Source of the DNA: Tamlana sp. 2_MG-2023
GTDB lineage: Bacteria > Bacteroidota > Bacteroidia > Flavobacteriales > Flavobacteriaceae
Direction: 5' to 3'
Assembly (NCBI RefSeq): GCF_030548465.1
Contig: NZ_JAUOSF010000003.1
Location: 124,001 to 188,000 of the forward strand
Length of the DNA stretch: 64,000 nt
Under the pieces are notes generated by a model that ran no database searches, was not told where the DNA came from, and worked only from the letters and a program-made list of their open reading frames with translations. This document shows positions 16,579 through 25,836 of this stretch, piece after piece; positions within the stretch are counted from its first letter, which is position 1; every line of letters begins with the position of its first letter. The position numbers and the translations under genes are program-made.

Positions 16579-17589
16579 ATGCAAAAAGTAGTTGTTATAG
16601 CTGAAGCAGGTGTAAACCATAATGGTGATATAGAGAATGCTTTTAAACTAGTAGATGCAGCGGTTGATGCAGGTGTTGATTTTGTGAAGTTTCAAACGTT
16701 TAAATCTGAAAACCTAGTCTCTAAATCTGCAAAAAAGGCAGCTTACCAAATAGATAATACTAGGAATGCAGAGGAGTCTCAATATCAAATGCTTAAAAAG
16801 TTAGAATTGTCTCATGATCAGCACGAGCAATTAATCACCTATTGTAAAAAGAAAAATATTCAATTTTTTTCAACCGCATTTGATTTAGAATCTTTACAAT
16901 ATTTAAAAGATATTGGCTTACCATTAGTGAAAATTCCATCTGGAGAAATCACTAATTTACCTTATTTAAGGAAGGCCGCTCAACTTTTTAAAAAGGTAGT
17001 TTTATCAACAGGCATGGCCACAATGAATGAAATACGTGCAGCCGTAAATGTTTTTCTTGAAGAAGGGGTGTCAAAAGACGCGATTACAATATTACATTGT
17101 AATACCGAATATCCAACACCTATGGAAGATGTAAATTTAAAGGCGATGCTCAATATTCAGGAAGAAATGGGAACCGCCGTTGGGTATTCAGATCACACCT
17201 TAGGTATTGAAGTGCCTATAGCGGCTGTAGCTCTAGGAGCAACCGTTATAGAAAAACACTTCACCTTAGATAAAACCATGGATGGGCCTGATCATAAAGC
17301 ATCATTAGAGCCTAATGAATTAAAAGCAATGGTTTCTGGTGTAAGAAATATAGAACAAGCCATTTCTGGCGACGGGGTGAAAAAACCTTCGGCTTCAGAA
17401 AAAAAAAATATAGAAATCGCAAGAAAAAGTATTGTTGCAAAAACAGCGGTGAAACTAGGCGATGTATTAAGTGAAGAAAATATCACTGTTAAAAGGCCTG
17501 GAAACGGTATTTCTCCTATGCAATGGGATCAGGTTATTGGAAGCAAAGCCATAAGAGATTTTTCTGAAGATGAATTAATAGAATTATAA
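16579..17589 (+). CDS. legI: N,N'-diacetyllegionaminate synthase (NeuB family)
   Basis: Condenses phosphoenolpyruvate with the 2,4-diacetamido-hexose to give a nine-carbon nonulosonic acid. The 336-aa protein begins at ATG 16579 with IAEAGVNHNGD (7-17), the NeuB signature, followed by FVKFQTF. A longer frame from 16522 would overlap the acetyltransferase coding region and lacks homologous sequence. The C-terminal SAF/antifreeze-like domain (about 280-336) contains LSEENITVKRPGNGI. The gene context with LegB/LegC homologues favours legionaminic over sialic acid. Confidence 0.88.
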   Translation: MQKVVVIAEAGVNHNGDIENAFKLVDAAVDAGVDFVKFQTFKSENLVSKSAKKAAYQIDNTRNAEESQYQMLKKLELSHDQHEQLITYCKKKNIQFFSTAFDLESLQYLKDIGLPLVKIPSGEITNLPYLRKAAQLFKKVVLSTGMATMNEIRAAVNVFLEEGVSKDAITILHCNTEYPTPMEDVNLKAMLNIQEEMGTAVGYSDHTLGIEVPIAAVALGATVIEKHFTLDKTMDGPDHKASLEPNELKAMVSGVRNIEQAISGDGVKKPSASEKKNIEIARKSIVAKTAVKLGDVLSEENITVKRPGNGISPMQWDQVIGSKAIRDFSEDELIEL

Positions 17590-18743
17590 TGAAGATTTGT
17601 ATTGCAACAGGAACTAGAGCAGAATATGGTTTGTTAAAACCCTTAATGCAGGCCATTCAAAGCGAGGCCACCTGGCAGCTTCAGCTATTGGTTACCGGGG
17701 CACATTTGTCGCCGGAATTCGGACTGACTTATAAAATTATTGAAACCGATGGATTTAAGATAGATAAAAAAGTAGAAATGCTTTTATCTGCTGACACCTC
17801 TTCTTCTATTGTAAAATCAATGGGCATGGGTATGGTTGGTTATGCTGATGCTTTTGCAGAATTAAATCCTGATTTGTTATTTATTTTAGGCGACAGGTAT
17901 GAAATGCTTTCAGTGGCTTCCTCGGCATTAATATTTAATATTCCTATAGCACATATTCATGGCGGTGAAATAACTGAAGGCGCTTATGATGACGCCATCC
18001 GTCATTCTATTACAAAAATGAGTCATCTTCATTTTGCTTCAACCGAAGCTTATAAAAATAGAATCATTCAGCTAGGTGAAAACCCAAAAAATGTTTTTAA
18101 CGTGGGTGCTATTGGTCTAGATAGCATTAAAAACTTAAAACTTCTAACTAAAGAAGAACTAGAAGAAAACCTTGATATTAAATTTAAAAAATATAATTAT
18201 CAAGTGACTTTTCATCCTTCAACCTTAGATAAAGAATCTCCAGAAAATCAATTCCAAATTTTGCTAAATGCGATAAGTAAACAAGAAGATAGTTTCTTTG
18301 TCTTTACTAAAGCTAATGCAGATACTGGTGGCAGGATTATTAATAAAATGATTGATGAATATGTGAGTCAGAATATTGATAAAGCCACCGCTTTCACCTC
18401 ATTAGGTAACTTACGTTTTTTATCGCTTGTACAATATTGTGATGCGATTATAGGGAATAGTTCTAGTGGAATCTTGGAGGCACCTTCGTTAAATTCTGCT
18501 ACTATAAATATAGGCAATCGTCAAAAAGGAAGAATTCAAGCGCGTTCTGTTGTAAATTCAAACCTTGATGAACAAGATATTTTAGAGGCCTTCAGCCAAA
18601 TAAAACAAGATACATTTAAAAAAGATTTGGCACGTATTATAAACCCGTATGATAATGGAGGGAGTTGTCATAAAATTATGGATGTATTAAAAAAAATAAA
18701 TTTAGAAAGCTTTCAAACGAAACCTTTTTTTGATTTGAATTAA
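17589..18743 (+). CDS. legG: Hydrolysing NDP-HexNAc 2-epimerase (NeuC/LegG family)
   Basis: Removes the nucleotide while inverting C2, yielding the free hexose substrate of the synthase. The family pattern is clear in 384 aa: TGTRAEYGLLKPL (7-19), LGDRYEML, HIHGGEITEGAYDD and GNSSSGILEAP. The ATG overlaps the stop of legI by one base (TAATG), so the two are translationally coupled. Together with legB and legC this supports the legionaminate route. Confidence 0.88.
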   Translation: MKICIATGTRAEYGLLKPLMQAIQSEATWQLQLLVTGAHLSPEFGLTYKIIETDGFKIDKKVEMLLSADTSSSIVKSMGMGMVGYADAFAELNPDLLFILGDRYEMLSVASSALIFNIPIAHIHGGEITEGAYDDAIRHSITKMSHLHFASTEAYKNRIIQLGENPKNVFNVGAIGLDSIKNLKLLTKEELEENLDIKFKKYNYQVTFHPSTLDKESPENQFQILLNAISKQEDSFFVFTKANADTGGRIINKMIDEYVSQNIDKATAFTSLGNLRFLSLVQYCDAIIGNSSSGILEAPSLNSATINIGNRQKGRIQARSVVNSNLDEQDILEAFSQIKQDTFKKDLARIINPYDNGGSCHKIMDVLKKINLESFQTKPFFDLN

Positions 18744-18750
18744 GAGCATA

Positions 18751-19800
18751 ATGAAAGAATATAAAAAGCATTTTATTTATAAAGATAGTACAGTAAGAGA
18801 AGCACTTGTACAATTAGATACATTAGCTTCTGATGCTATTTTGTTTATTACCAATAAAGAAAATAAGTTACTAGGCTCCTTAACCGATGGTGATTTACGT
18901 AGAGGGTTTATTAAAGGTTTGGGTTTTGAAAATGCTATTCTGGATTTTGTTCAAGAATCACCTAAGTTTATTCTTGAGGATGAGTTTAACCAAGAAAAAC
19001 TGGAAAACTTCAAAAATAATCACTTTAAAATTATTCCTATATTAAATACCGATCATCAAATTGTAGATGTTTTAAATTTTAAGTACCGTTCTACGCTACT
19101 TCCATTAGATGCCGTGCTCATGGCAGGAGGAAAAGGCATGCGTTTAAGACCACTCACTGAAAACACCCCAAAACCCTTATTAAAAGTAGGAGATAAGCCT
19201 ATTATTGAATACAATATTGACCGTTTGGCTCAAGTGGGTGTGGAAAATATCCATTTAAGCATAAATTATTTGGGTGATCAGCTAGAGGCATATTTTGGCG
19301 ATGGAACTTCAAAAAATATCAACATTGGATATGTAAAAGAAGATAAACCTATGGGTACCATTGGGTCGGTGTTGTTGGTAAATGAATTTAAGCATGACGA
19401 AATAATTGTTATGAATAGTGATTTGCTAACCAATATAGATTTTGCCGATTTTTATAAAACTTTTAAAGAGTCTGGTGCCGATATGGCTGTTGCAGCAACC
19501 ACTTATCAAGTAAATGTTCCTTATGCCGTATTGGAAACCGATAATCAGCAGTTTGTTAAAACATTAAAAGAAAAACCGAAGTACAGATATTATTCTAATG
19601 CTGGAATTTATATTCTAAAAAAGTCATTGCTCGACATGATTCCTAAAGGTGAATTTTATGATATTACTGACCTTATGGAAAAAGTACTAGCCATGGATAA
19701 TAAGTTAATTACCTATCCTATAAACGGATATTGGTTGGACATTGGGAAACACGAAGATTTTGCTAAGGCTCAGGAGGATATTAAACATATAAAACTATAA
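18751..19800 (+). CDS. ptmE: CBS-domain nucleotidyltransferase, PtmE-like
   Basis: This 349-aa protein fuses an N-terminal CBS pair (about 1-115) with a C-terminal sugar-phosphate nucleotidyltransferase (120-349) whose signature AGGKGMRLRPLTENTPKPLL is at 125-144. In Campylobacter jejuni the same architecture, PtmE, makes GDP-glucosamine for the GDP-linked legionaminic acid pathway. Its position between legG and legF supports that role here. PtmA, PtmF and PgmL partners are not visible in the window. The CBS pair may be a regulatory nucleotide sensor. Confidence 0.78.
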   Translation: MKEYKKHFIYKDSTVREALVQLDTLASDAILFITNKENKLLGSLTDGDLRRGFIKGLGFENAILDFVQESPKFILEDEFNQEKLENFKNNHFKIIPILNTDHQIVDVLNFKYRSTLLPLDAVLMAGGKGMRLRPLTENTPKPLLKVGDKPIIEYNIDRLAQVGVENIHLSINYLGDQLEAYFGDGTSKNINIGYVKEDKPMGTIGSVLLVNEFKHDEIIVMNSDLLTNIDFADFYKTFKESGADMAVAATTYQVNVPYAVLETDNQQFVKTLKEKPKYRYYSNAGIYILKKSLLDMIPKGEFYDITDLMEKVLAMDNKLITYPINGYWLDIGKHEDFAKAQEDIKHIKL

Positions 19801-19801
19801 T

Positions 19802-20494
19802 ATGCTAGCTATTATCCCTGCAAGAGGAGGTTCTAAAGGCCTACCAGGTAAAAATATAAAGATGCTTGATGGTAAACCATTAATAGCTCATACCATTGAA
19901 GCTGCTGTTAATTCTAAAGCAATTTCAAAAGTTATTGTGAGTACAGATTCAGAAGAGATTGCTAAAGTAGCAAAGAACTATGGTGCCGAAGTTCCTTTTA
20001 TGCGACCTTCTTATCTGGCTGGAGATGATGCTAAATCCATTGATGTTTATCAATATACGATCCAAAGGATGGAAAAGGAACAGCAATCGGTAATTAATGA
20101 AATAGTAGTACTTCAGCCCACTAGTCCTTTAAGAACGGCACAGCATATAGATGATGCCGCACATTTGTTTAATTTGAATCAAGCTGATTCTGTTATTAGT
20201 TACTGCAAAGAAGAACATCCTATTTTTTGGCACAAGTTTATTACAGAAGATGGTAAATTTGAAGACATATTTCAAGAAGACTACCTTAAAAACCGTCAAG
20301 AGATAAGATCAACATATTACCCAAATGGTGCCATTTATATATTTAAAAAGGAATTACTTTTTAATAATAAGTATTACACCGAAAATTCCTTTTCTTATAT
20401 CATGCCCAGACAATCATCAATTGATATAGATACTATTGATGATTTTAAAATGTGTGAGATATTTATGAAAGAAAATAAATCGTCAAATAATTAA
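19802..20494 (+). CDS. legF: CMP-nonulosonate cytidylyltransferase (NeuA/LegF family)
   Basis: Activates the nine-carbon sugar with CTP to CMP-legionaminate, the donor for the transferase. The 230-aa length fits the single-domain form. The signature IPARGGSKGLPGKNI is at 5-19, and VLQPTSPLRT and the late IDIDTIDDF metal-binding segment are also present. The gene starts two bases after the ptmE-like stop. It completes the cassette. Confidence 0.9.
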   Translation: MLAIIPARGGSKGLPGKNIKMLDGKPLIAHTIEAAVNSKAISKVIVSTDSEEIAKVAKNYGAEVPFMRPSYLAGDDAKSIDVYQYTIQRMEKEQQSVINEIVVLQPTSPLRTAQHIDDAAHLFNLNQADSVISYCKEEHPIFWHKFITEDGKFEDIFQEDYLKNRQEIRSTYYPNGAIYIFKKELLFNNKYYTENSFSYIMPRQSSIDIDTIDDFKMCEIFMKENKSSNN

Positions 20495-21757
20495 GTGAGG
20501 ATGACGAAAGACAAAAAAGGATTTATAAATAGATGGCATAATATTATATACATGTGGAAACGTGTTATTGATACTTTGCCTGAATCTTATATTGAAGATT
20601 TGTCTCCTAGAGTGCCTATAAAAAAAATAAAGCTGGTAGGGAAAACTTTAGTAGCTGATTTTCTTCGCATGTTTAAAGCTTCTAGAATTCCACAGTCTAA
20701 AATCTGGTTTTTAATACTTTCAGAAAATAATATTCAAGCTTTAAAGGCGACAAAAGAACAAACGCCGCATTCTATTTATGTGACGTATTTTAGGTTTCGT
20801 TCAAGCTTAAACGCAAATCTCCATACTTTTTCTTTGGGCATTAAATTTTTATATGATTTAATATATCCCCTAACTTGGTTTAAATTTTATTTAAATGATA
20901 AAGTAACCGCTCGGAGGTTTTATGATATGTTATTTACTGTGAATGGTACTTATGAAGCTAGCGTGAGGTTATTAAAAAAGAAAAAACCTCAGGCCATTGT
21001 TTTTACAAATGATCATATGGTAACTTCAAGGTCATTGTTATTGGCCGCAAATCATCTTGGAATTCATACTTACTACATACAACACGCCTCTGTAACCAAT
21101 AATTTTCCGCCTTTAGAGTTTATTTACGCTTTACTAGAAGGTGATGATGCACTGAATAAATATAAGGCCTGTGGCGAAGTTAAATCTGAAGTGTATTTGG
21201 TGGGTATGCCTAAATTTGATTCTTACGCCAATTGCGTTAATACTAACGATAAGCTAGAAATTTTAGGCGTAGCATATAACCTTATTGATGATCTTGAATT
21301 TATTTCTAAATTCTTAGTCCAATTAATGGCAGAAAACCCAAATTTAACAGTTGTAGCAAGAGCTCATCCAGCCGACCAAAGGGTATTGCCCATTATTTCT
21401 GGGGTTGAAATTTCTAATCCGAAAGAAGAAAGTGCCTTTGAATTTTTAAATAGAATAGATGGCTTGGTTGCTAGTGATTCTTCTATACATTTAGAAGCTG
21501 TATTGGTAAATGTCTACCCTTGTTATTATACTTTTGGAGAAGGTTACAAGTATGATTCCTATGGTTATATTTCTCAAGGTTTGGTTGAAGATTTTAAAAC
21601 TATGGAGGCCTTAAGTTTAAAACTTCAAGAGCTTAGTCTTTTAAAACCCAACATACAGCATAAAGCAACATATTATAACGCATCCATTGGTAAGGATTTT
21701 TATGGTAAATCGGCATTAAAATGTTCTGAAATTATATTGAAAACATTAAAGGCTTAA
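20495..21757 (+). CDS. Uncharacterised GT-B-like protein, candidate CMP-legionaminate transferase
   Basis: The 420-aa protein has no standard glycosyltransferase signature, but shows the pattern of the capsule-synthesis/TagF/polysialyltransferase superfamily. That pattern includes YIQHASV (194-200, compare the usual QHG), GDDAL (216-220), an HP motif in ARAHPADQ (288-295) and SDSSIHLEA (327-335). Enzymes of this fold commonly use CMP- or CDP-activated donors. It is directly downstream of the CMP-legionaminate synthetase gene, which makes a legionaminyltransferase role plausible but unproven. The start is GTG 20495 right after the previous stop, or ATG 20501. Confidence 0.6.
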   Translation: MRMTKDKKGFINRWHNIIYMWKRVIDTLPESYIEDLSPRVPIKKIKLVGKTLVADFLRMFKASRIPQSKIWFLILSENNIQALKATKEQTPHSIYVTYFRFRSSLNANLHTFSLGIKFLYDLIYPLTWFKFYLNDKVTARRFYDMLFTVNGTYEASVRLLKKKKPQAIVFTNDHMVTSRSLLLAANHLGIHTYYIQHASVTNNFPPLEFIYALLEGDDALNKYKACGEVKSEVYLVGMPKFDSYANCVNTNDKLEILGVAYNLIDDLEFISKFLVQLMAENPNLTVVARAHPADQRVLPIISGVEISNPKEESAFEFLNRIDGLVASDSSIHLEAVLVNVYPCYYTFGEGYKYDSYGYISQGLVEDFKTMEALSLKLQELSLLKPNIQHKATYYNASIGKDFYGKSALKCSEIILKTLKA

Positions 21758-21761
21758 TATA

Positions 21762-23177
21762 TTGAAGAGTAAAATTTTAAGGAATTCAGGAATATATAGT
21801 ATTCTTAACTTATTGCAAAAGGGAATTAATTTTCTTTTGGTTCCTGTGCTTACGGTATATTTAACCACCTTCGATTATGGTATCATATCGGTAGTGGCTT
21901 CAATTAATGCTTTTTTAAATGTTTTTTATCTTCTGTCTTTAAATGGCAGTTTGAATCGGTTTTATTACGAGTATAAAGACGATGAAGATAAAGTTAATAG
22001 ACTGTTTGGTACTATTGTCACCTTTGTTTTCGGGTTTAGTATTATCCTTACTCTTGTTTTACTTCTCACGCATCAATATGTGTTAGATCCTTTTCTTGAT
22101 GAAATTAGTTTCTACCCATACATGCTCGTAGGTATGATTACGGCATTGTTCAGTCCTGTTTTTACTATTTACCAGAATACGTTACAGGCCAAACAGAATG
22201 GCACGCAGTTTGGAAAAAACAACCTATTGTTTTTTATTACAAACATCACTTTTTTATTAATTGCTGTGATTGTTTTGGAGCTAGGTGCTTTGGGTGTTAT
22301 TGGCGCTTTAGCCTTAACCAATTTTATATTTTTCATTTATACATTAACCAAATTCGGTAAGGATATTAAGATTGGAATCGATCGCCCGCTACTGAAACAA
22401 TCGCTAAATTACGCCTTACCTTTAGTGCCACATTCTTTATCTGGTGTGGTTACCAATGTTATTGATAGGTTGTTTGTAAATAAGCTATTATCTACATCTT
22501 TAACTGGAATATATAGTCTAGGTAGTACCTTTGGTTCCATTGTGTTTTTAATAGCCTCAGGGATTAACCAAGCCTTTGTTCCTTGGTTTAATGAGCAAGT
22601 CAAAGCAAATAATGTTAAAAATATTCCTACAATTGCTAAGCTCCTGGTGCTTTTTTATTGTTTTATAGCTCTGGGCTTGTCTTTCTTTGGTAAAGAAGTG
22701 ATTGCTTTTGTAACCCCAGAATCTTATCATCAAGCTTGGGTGGTTATTCCTTTTATTGCCTTTGCCTTCGTATATCATGGGGTCTATTATTTTTTTGCAG
22801 GATCACTATTTTACGATATCCAAGGTAGAGGGACTAAGATTATTCCCATTTCTACTATCTCGGCAGCAACAATTAATATTGCTTTAAACATCCTTTTAAT
22901 TCCCCAGTTTGGTATTATTGGCGCCGCGGTTTCAACACTTCTTGCGAAATTTATACTTTGTATTTCTCTAAAGTTTTTTTATAAAAAGTATTTAAACCTA
23001 AAATATCCAGAATTGTTTTTAATATTTGTACCCTTACTATTTTTTAGTGTTTCGCTGTTAAGTTTTTACGATGACGCGAATTTAATTATTAAGATAGTAA
23101 TTTACCTTGTGCTGCTAATAGTAGTCATTATGGGGTATAAATCGACGATAAAACAATTAATTCAGAAAGGAATTTAA
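21762..23177 (+). CDS. wzx: Wzx-type oligosaccharide flippase (MOP superfamily)
   Basis: A 471-aa polytopic membrane protein with about 12-14 hydrophobic helices. The N-terminus (KILRNSGIYSILNLLQKGINFLL region) is the usual first helix of the polysaccharide flippases that move lipid-linked repeat units across the inner membrane. The start is TTG 21762, four bases after the preceding stop; no ATG lies before the first helix. Its stop overlaps the ATG of the next glycosyltransferase by one base. Confidence 0.87.
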   Translation: MKSKILRNSGIYSILNLLQKGINFLLVPVLTVYLTTFDYGIISVVASINAFLNVFYLLSLNGSLNRFYYEYKDDEDKVNRLFGTIVTFVFGFSIILTLVLLLTHQYVLDPFLDEISFYPYMLVGMITALFSPVFTIYQNTLQAKQNGTQFGKNNLLFFITNITFLLIAVIVLELGALGVIGALALTNFIFFIYTLTKFGKDIKIGIDRPLLKQSLNYALPLVPHSLSGVVTNVIDRLFVNKLLSTSLTGIYSLGSTFGSIVFLIASGINQAFVPWFNEQVKANNVKNIPTIAKLLVLFYCFIALGLSFFGKEVIAFVTPESYHQAWVVIPFIAFAFVYHGVYYFFAGSLFYDIQGRGTKIIPISTISAATINIALNILLIPQFGIIGAAVSTLLAKFILCISLKFFYKKYLNLKYPELFLIFVPLLFFSVSLLSFYDDANLIIKIVIYLVLLIVVIMGYKSTIKQLIQKGI

Positions 23178-24340
23178 TGAAACTTCTAATTGTTAACACC
23201 TTATATCATCCTTATAAAGTGGGCGGTGCTGAAATATCAGTGCAGGCTTTAGCAGAGAACTTAAAGAAACGAGGTGCCACAGTTGCCATCTTAACTTTAG
23301 GAGAATTTGAAGGCAAGGAGGAGGTTAATGGTATAACGGTTTGGAGGTTGAAAATTGAAAACGTTTTTTGGCCATTTTCAGATGCTAAGCAAAGCACCTT
23401 GAATAAGGTAAAATGGCATTTTAACGATGTCTACAATAAAAGATACGATGCTAAAGTTACGACTGTTTTAAATAGTTTTAAGCCTCATGTCATGTTTACC
23501 AATAACTTAGGTGGTTTCTCTGTGAGACTCTGGGATTTAGCCAAGTTCAATAATGTTAAGGTGGTTCATACCATTAGAGATTATTATCTACAGTGCCCAA
23601 AAACTACCAAATTTAATGGAGACCATAATTGTGTACAGCTTTGTACATCGTGTAAGCTGTATGCTTCTAAAAAGAAAAAAGCTTCTGCAGGTATTGATTA
23701 TGTTGTTGGTATCAGTCAATACGTGCTACAAGATCATTTAGAAAAGGGTTATTTTCCTCAAGTTAAAAAAAAGGTTATTTACAACGGATTTAATTTTAAT
23801 TACCAAGCTGAAGATTTTAAGTTAATGGATTCTAATGAAGTAGTTTTCGGATACATTGGTCAGATTAACAAGGAAAAGGGTGTTGAGTTCATGTTAGAAA
23901 GCTTTTCAAAAGTAAAACATGACAACTGGAGGCTTGTGATTGCTGGAAAAGTGGATCCAGATTATTTACAGGTCTTAAAAACTATAAATAAATCTGTTAA
24001 AATTGAATATTTAGGATATACCAGCAGTTCTGAATTTTATAAGAAAATGGATGTTTTAATAGTGCCTTCTCTATGGCATGAACCATTTGGAAGAGTTGTT
24101 CTAGAAGGCATTATTAGTAATAAAATGGTTATTTCTAGTAAAAATGGAGGCATAAAGGAAATCATGAGTCAAAACCCAGAGTTAACATTTAATACCCATA
24201 ACGATGAATTGACGCGTCTCATAGATCGTATCATCATCAACAAACACGAACTGTCATTTAGTAATAATAAAGAATTCATGGAGAAGTTTAATCTTGAAAA
24301 CACGGCTTTAGAATACTATAATTTATTTTCAGAAATTTAA
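23177..24340 (+). CDS. Glycosyltransferase family 4
   Basis: A GT-B retaining glycosyltransferase of 387 aa. The N-terminus TLYHPYKVGGAE (8-19) is the usual acceptor-side segment and the donor-side ExxxxxxxE motif lies in PSLWHEPFGRVVLEG. The Cys-rich stretch NCVQLCTSCKLYAS resembles a short Zn-binding knuckle seen in some GT4 enzymes. The specificity cannot be read from the sequence. It is coupled to wzx through a TAATG overlap. Confidence 0.87.
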   Translation: MKLLIVNTLYHPYKVGGAEISVQALAENLKKRGATVAILTLGEFEGKEEVNGITVWRLKIENVFWPFSDAKQSTLNKVKWHFNDVYNKRYDAKVTTVLNSFKPHVMFTNNLGGFSVRLWDLAKFNNVKVVHTIRDYYLQCPKTTKFNGDHNCVQLCTSCKLYASKKKKASAGIDYVVGISQYVLQDHLEKGYFPQVKKKVIYNGFNFNYQAEDFKLMDSNEVVFGYIGQINKEKGVEFMLESFSKVKHDNWRLVIAGKVDPDYLQVLKTINKSVKIEYLGYTSSSEFYKKMDVLIVPSLWHEPFGRVVLEGIISNKMVISSKNGGIKEIMSQNPELTFNTHNDELTRLIDRIIINKHELSFSNNKEFMEKFNLENTALEYYNLFSEI

Positions 24341-24345
24341 AAAGC

Positions 24346-25833
24346 ATGTTATTCAATTCTATTGCCTATTTAATTTATTTCCCTATTGTTGTAGCTGTGT
24401 ATTTTATGACACCGGCTAAGTACAGATATATTTGGTTGCTTATTTCTAGTTATTATTTTTATATGAGCTGGAGTCCGAAATATGCCATTTTAATGCTTTT
24501 TTCTACATTGGTTACTTATTTAAGTGGGGTTTTAATTCAACGTTCTAATTTAAAGGAAAACCTCAAAAAGAAGGAATTTGAGAAAAAATTGTGGGTAGCA
24601 CTTAGTTTTACAATAAACCTAGCTATACTCTTCTTCTTTAAGTATTTCAACTTTATCAATGAATCGTTTACCAGTGTTTTTAATCATTTTGGTGTGAATT
24701 GGTGGGTGCCTAATTTTGATGTTTTACTTCCAGTAGGGATATCGTTCTACACTTTTCAGGCTTTAAGCTACACTATGGATGTGTACCGAGAAGATATTAA
24801 AGCAGAACATAATTTTTCAAAATATGCACTATTTGTATCGTTCTTTCCTCAGCTCGTTGCTGGTCCCATAGAAAAATCAACACATCTATTACCTCAGTTA
24901 TCCAAACATTATAAATTTAACTATGAAAGGATGAAAGAAGGTTTGATTCTTATTGGCTGGGGCCTGTTTAAAAAGATTGTTATAGCCGATAGACTTGCTG
25001 CTTTTGTCAATACGGTATATAATAATCCAGATCAATTTGAAGGCTTTACATTAGCCATTGCAACCGTATTTTTTGCTTTTCAAATTTATTGCGACTTTTC
25101 ATCTTATAGTGATATTGCCATAGGATCGGCTAAAGTAATGGGCTTTGATCTTATGGAAAACTTTAGAAGACCTTACTTTTCTAAATCTGTAGCCGAATTT
25201 TGGCGACGCTGGCATATTTCGTTAGGAGGATGGTTTCGTGACTATTTGTATTTTCCTTTAGGAGGAAATCGAGTGAAAAAAATAATCTGGTATAGAAACA
25301 TCATGATTGTTTTCTTATTAAGTGGTTTATGGCACGGCGCAAGTTGGAATTTTGTAATCTGGGGTGTGCTCCATGGTATATTTCAAGTACTAAGCTTTGA
25401 GTTCTCTAAATTTAATAAAGGCATTGGAAAGTTTTTAAAAATTAGAAGAGATAGCTTTAGTTACAAGTTGTATCATGTCATCATTACCTTTATTCTTGTA
25501 GATTTCGCTTGGATATTTTTTAGAGCGAATAATTTTACTGACACAAAGTACATTTTAACACACTTGTTTAAGTTTAATCCATGGGTGTTTTTTGATGGAT
25601 CTTTGTATAATATAGGCCTCGATGAATACGATTTTAAATTGGCTATACTTTCTATTTTATTCCTGTTATTTATTGATTTGGTTCAAAGAAAATATAGATT
25701 ATCCGATTGGATAAAGAAACAACATATTTTTGTGAGGTGGAGTACCTATAGCTTTGTTATATTTTTTATGATCATTTTTGGTTACTATGGTTCTGGTTAT
25801 GATGCTACCCAATTTATTTATTTTCAATTTTGA
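24346..25833 (+). CDS. MBOAT family O-acyltransferase
   Basis: A 495-aa polytopic membrane protein of the AlgI/DltB type, which passes an acyl group from the cytoplasm to an extracytoplasmic carbohydrate. Landmarks are VGISFYTFQALSY (130-142), FPQLVAGPIE (167-176), FWRRWHISLGGWFRDY (285-300, His290) and the catalytic His330 in SGLWHGASWN (326-335). It lies three bases from a secreted SGNH-like gene, the usual partner in periplasmic polysaccharide O-acetylation. It is therefore expected to modify the polymer made here. Confidence 0.92.
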   Translation: MLFNSIAYLIYFPIVVAVYFMTPAKYRYIWLLISSYYFYMSWSPKYAILMLFSTLVTYLSGVLIQRSNLKENLKKKEFEKKLWVALSFTINLAILFFFKYFNFINESFTSVFNHFGVNWWVPNFDVLLPVGISFYTFQALSYTMDVYREDIKAEHNFSKYALFVSFFPQLVAGPIEKSTHLLPQLSKHYKFNYERMKEGLILIGWGLFKKIVIADRLAAFVNTVYNNPDQFEGFTLAIATVFFAFQIYCDFSSYSDIAIGSAKVMGFDLMENFRRPYFSKSVAEFWRRWHISLGGWFRDYLYFPLGGNRVKKIIWYRNIMIVFLLSGLWHGASWNFVIWGVLHGIFQVLSFEFSKFNKGIGKFLKIRRDSFSYKLYHVIITFILVDFAWIFFRANNFTDTKYILTHLFKFNPWVFFDGSLYNIGLDEYDFKLAILSILFLLFIDLVQRKYRLSDWIKKQHIFVRWSTYSFVIFFMIIFGYYGSGYDATQFIYFQF

Positions 25834-25836
25834 TAG

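Noticed and set aside
13590-20494. Reading the nonulosonic acid cassette as pseudaminic acid biosynthesis
   Set aside because: There is no PseB/PseC/PseG/PseH set. The hydrolysing 2-epimerase of the NeuC type and the PtmE-like nucleotidyltransferase fit the legionaminic route, since the pseudaminic route uses PseG instead.
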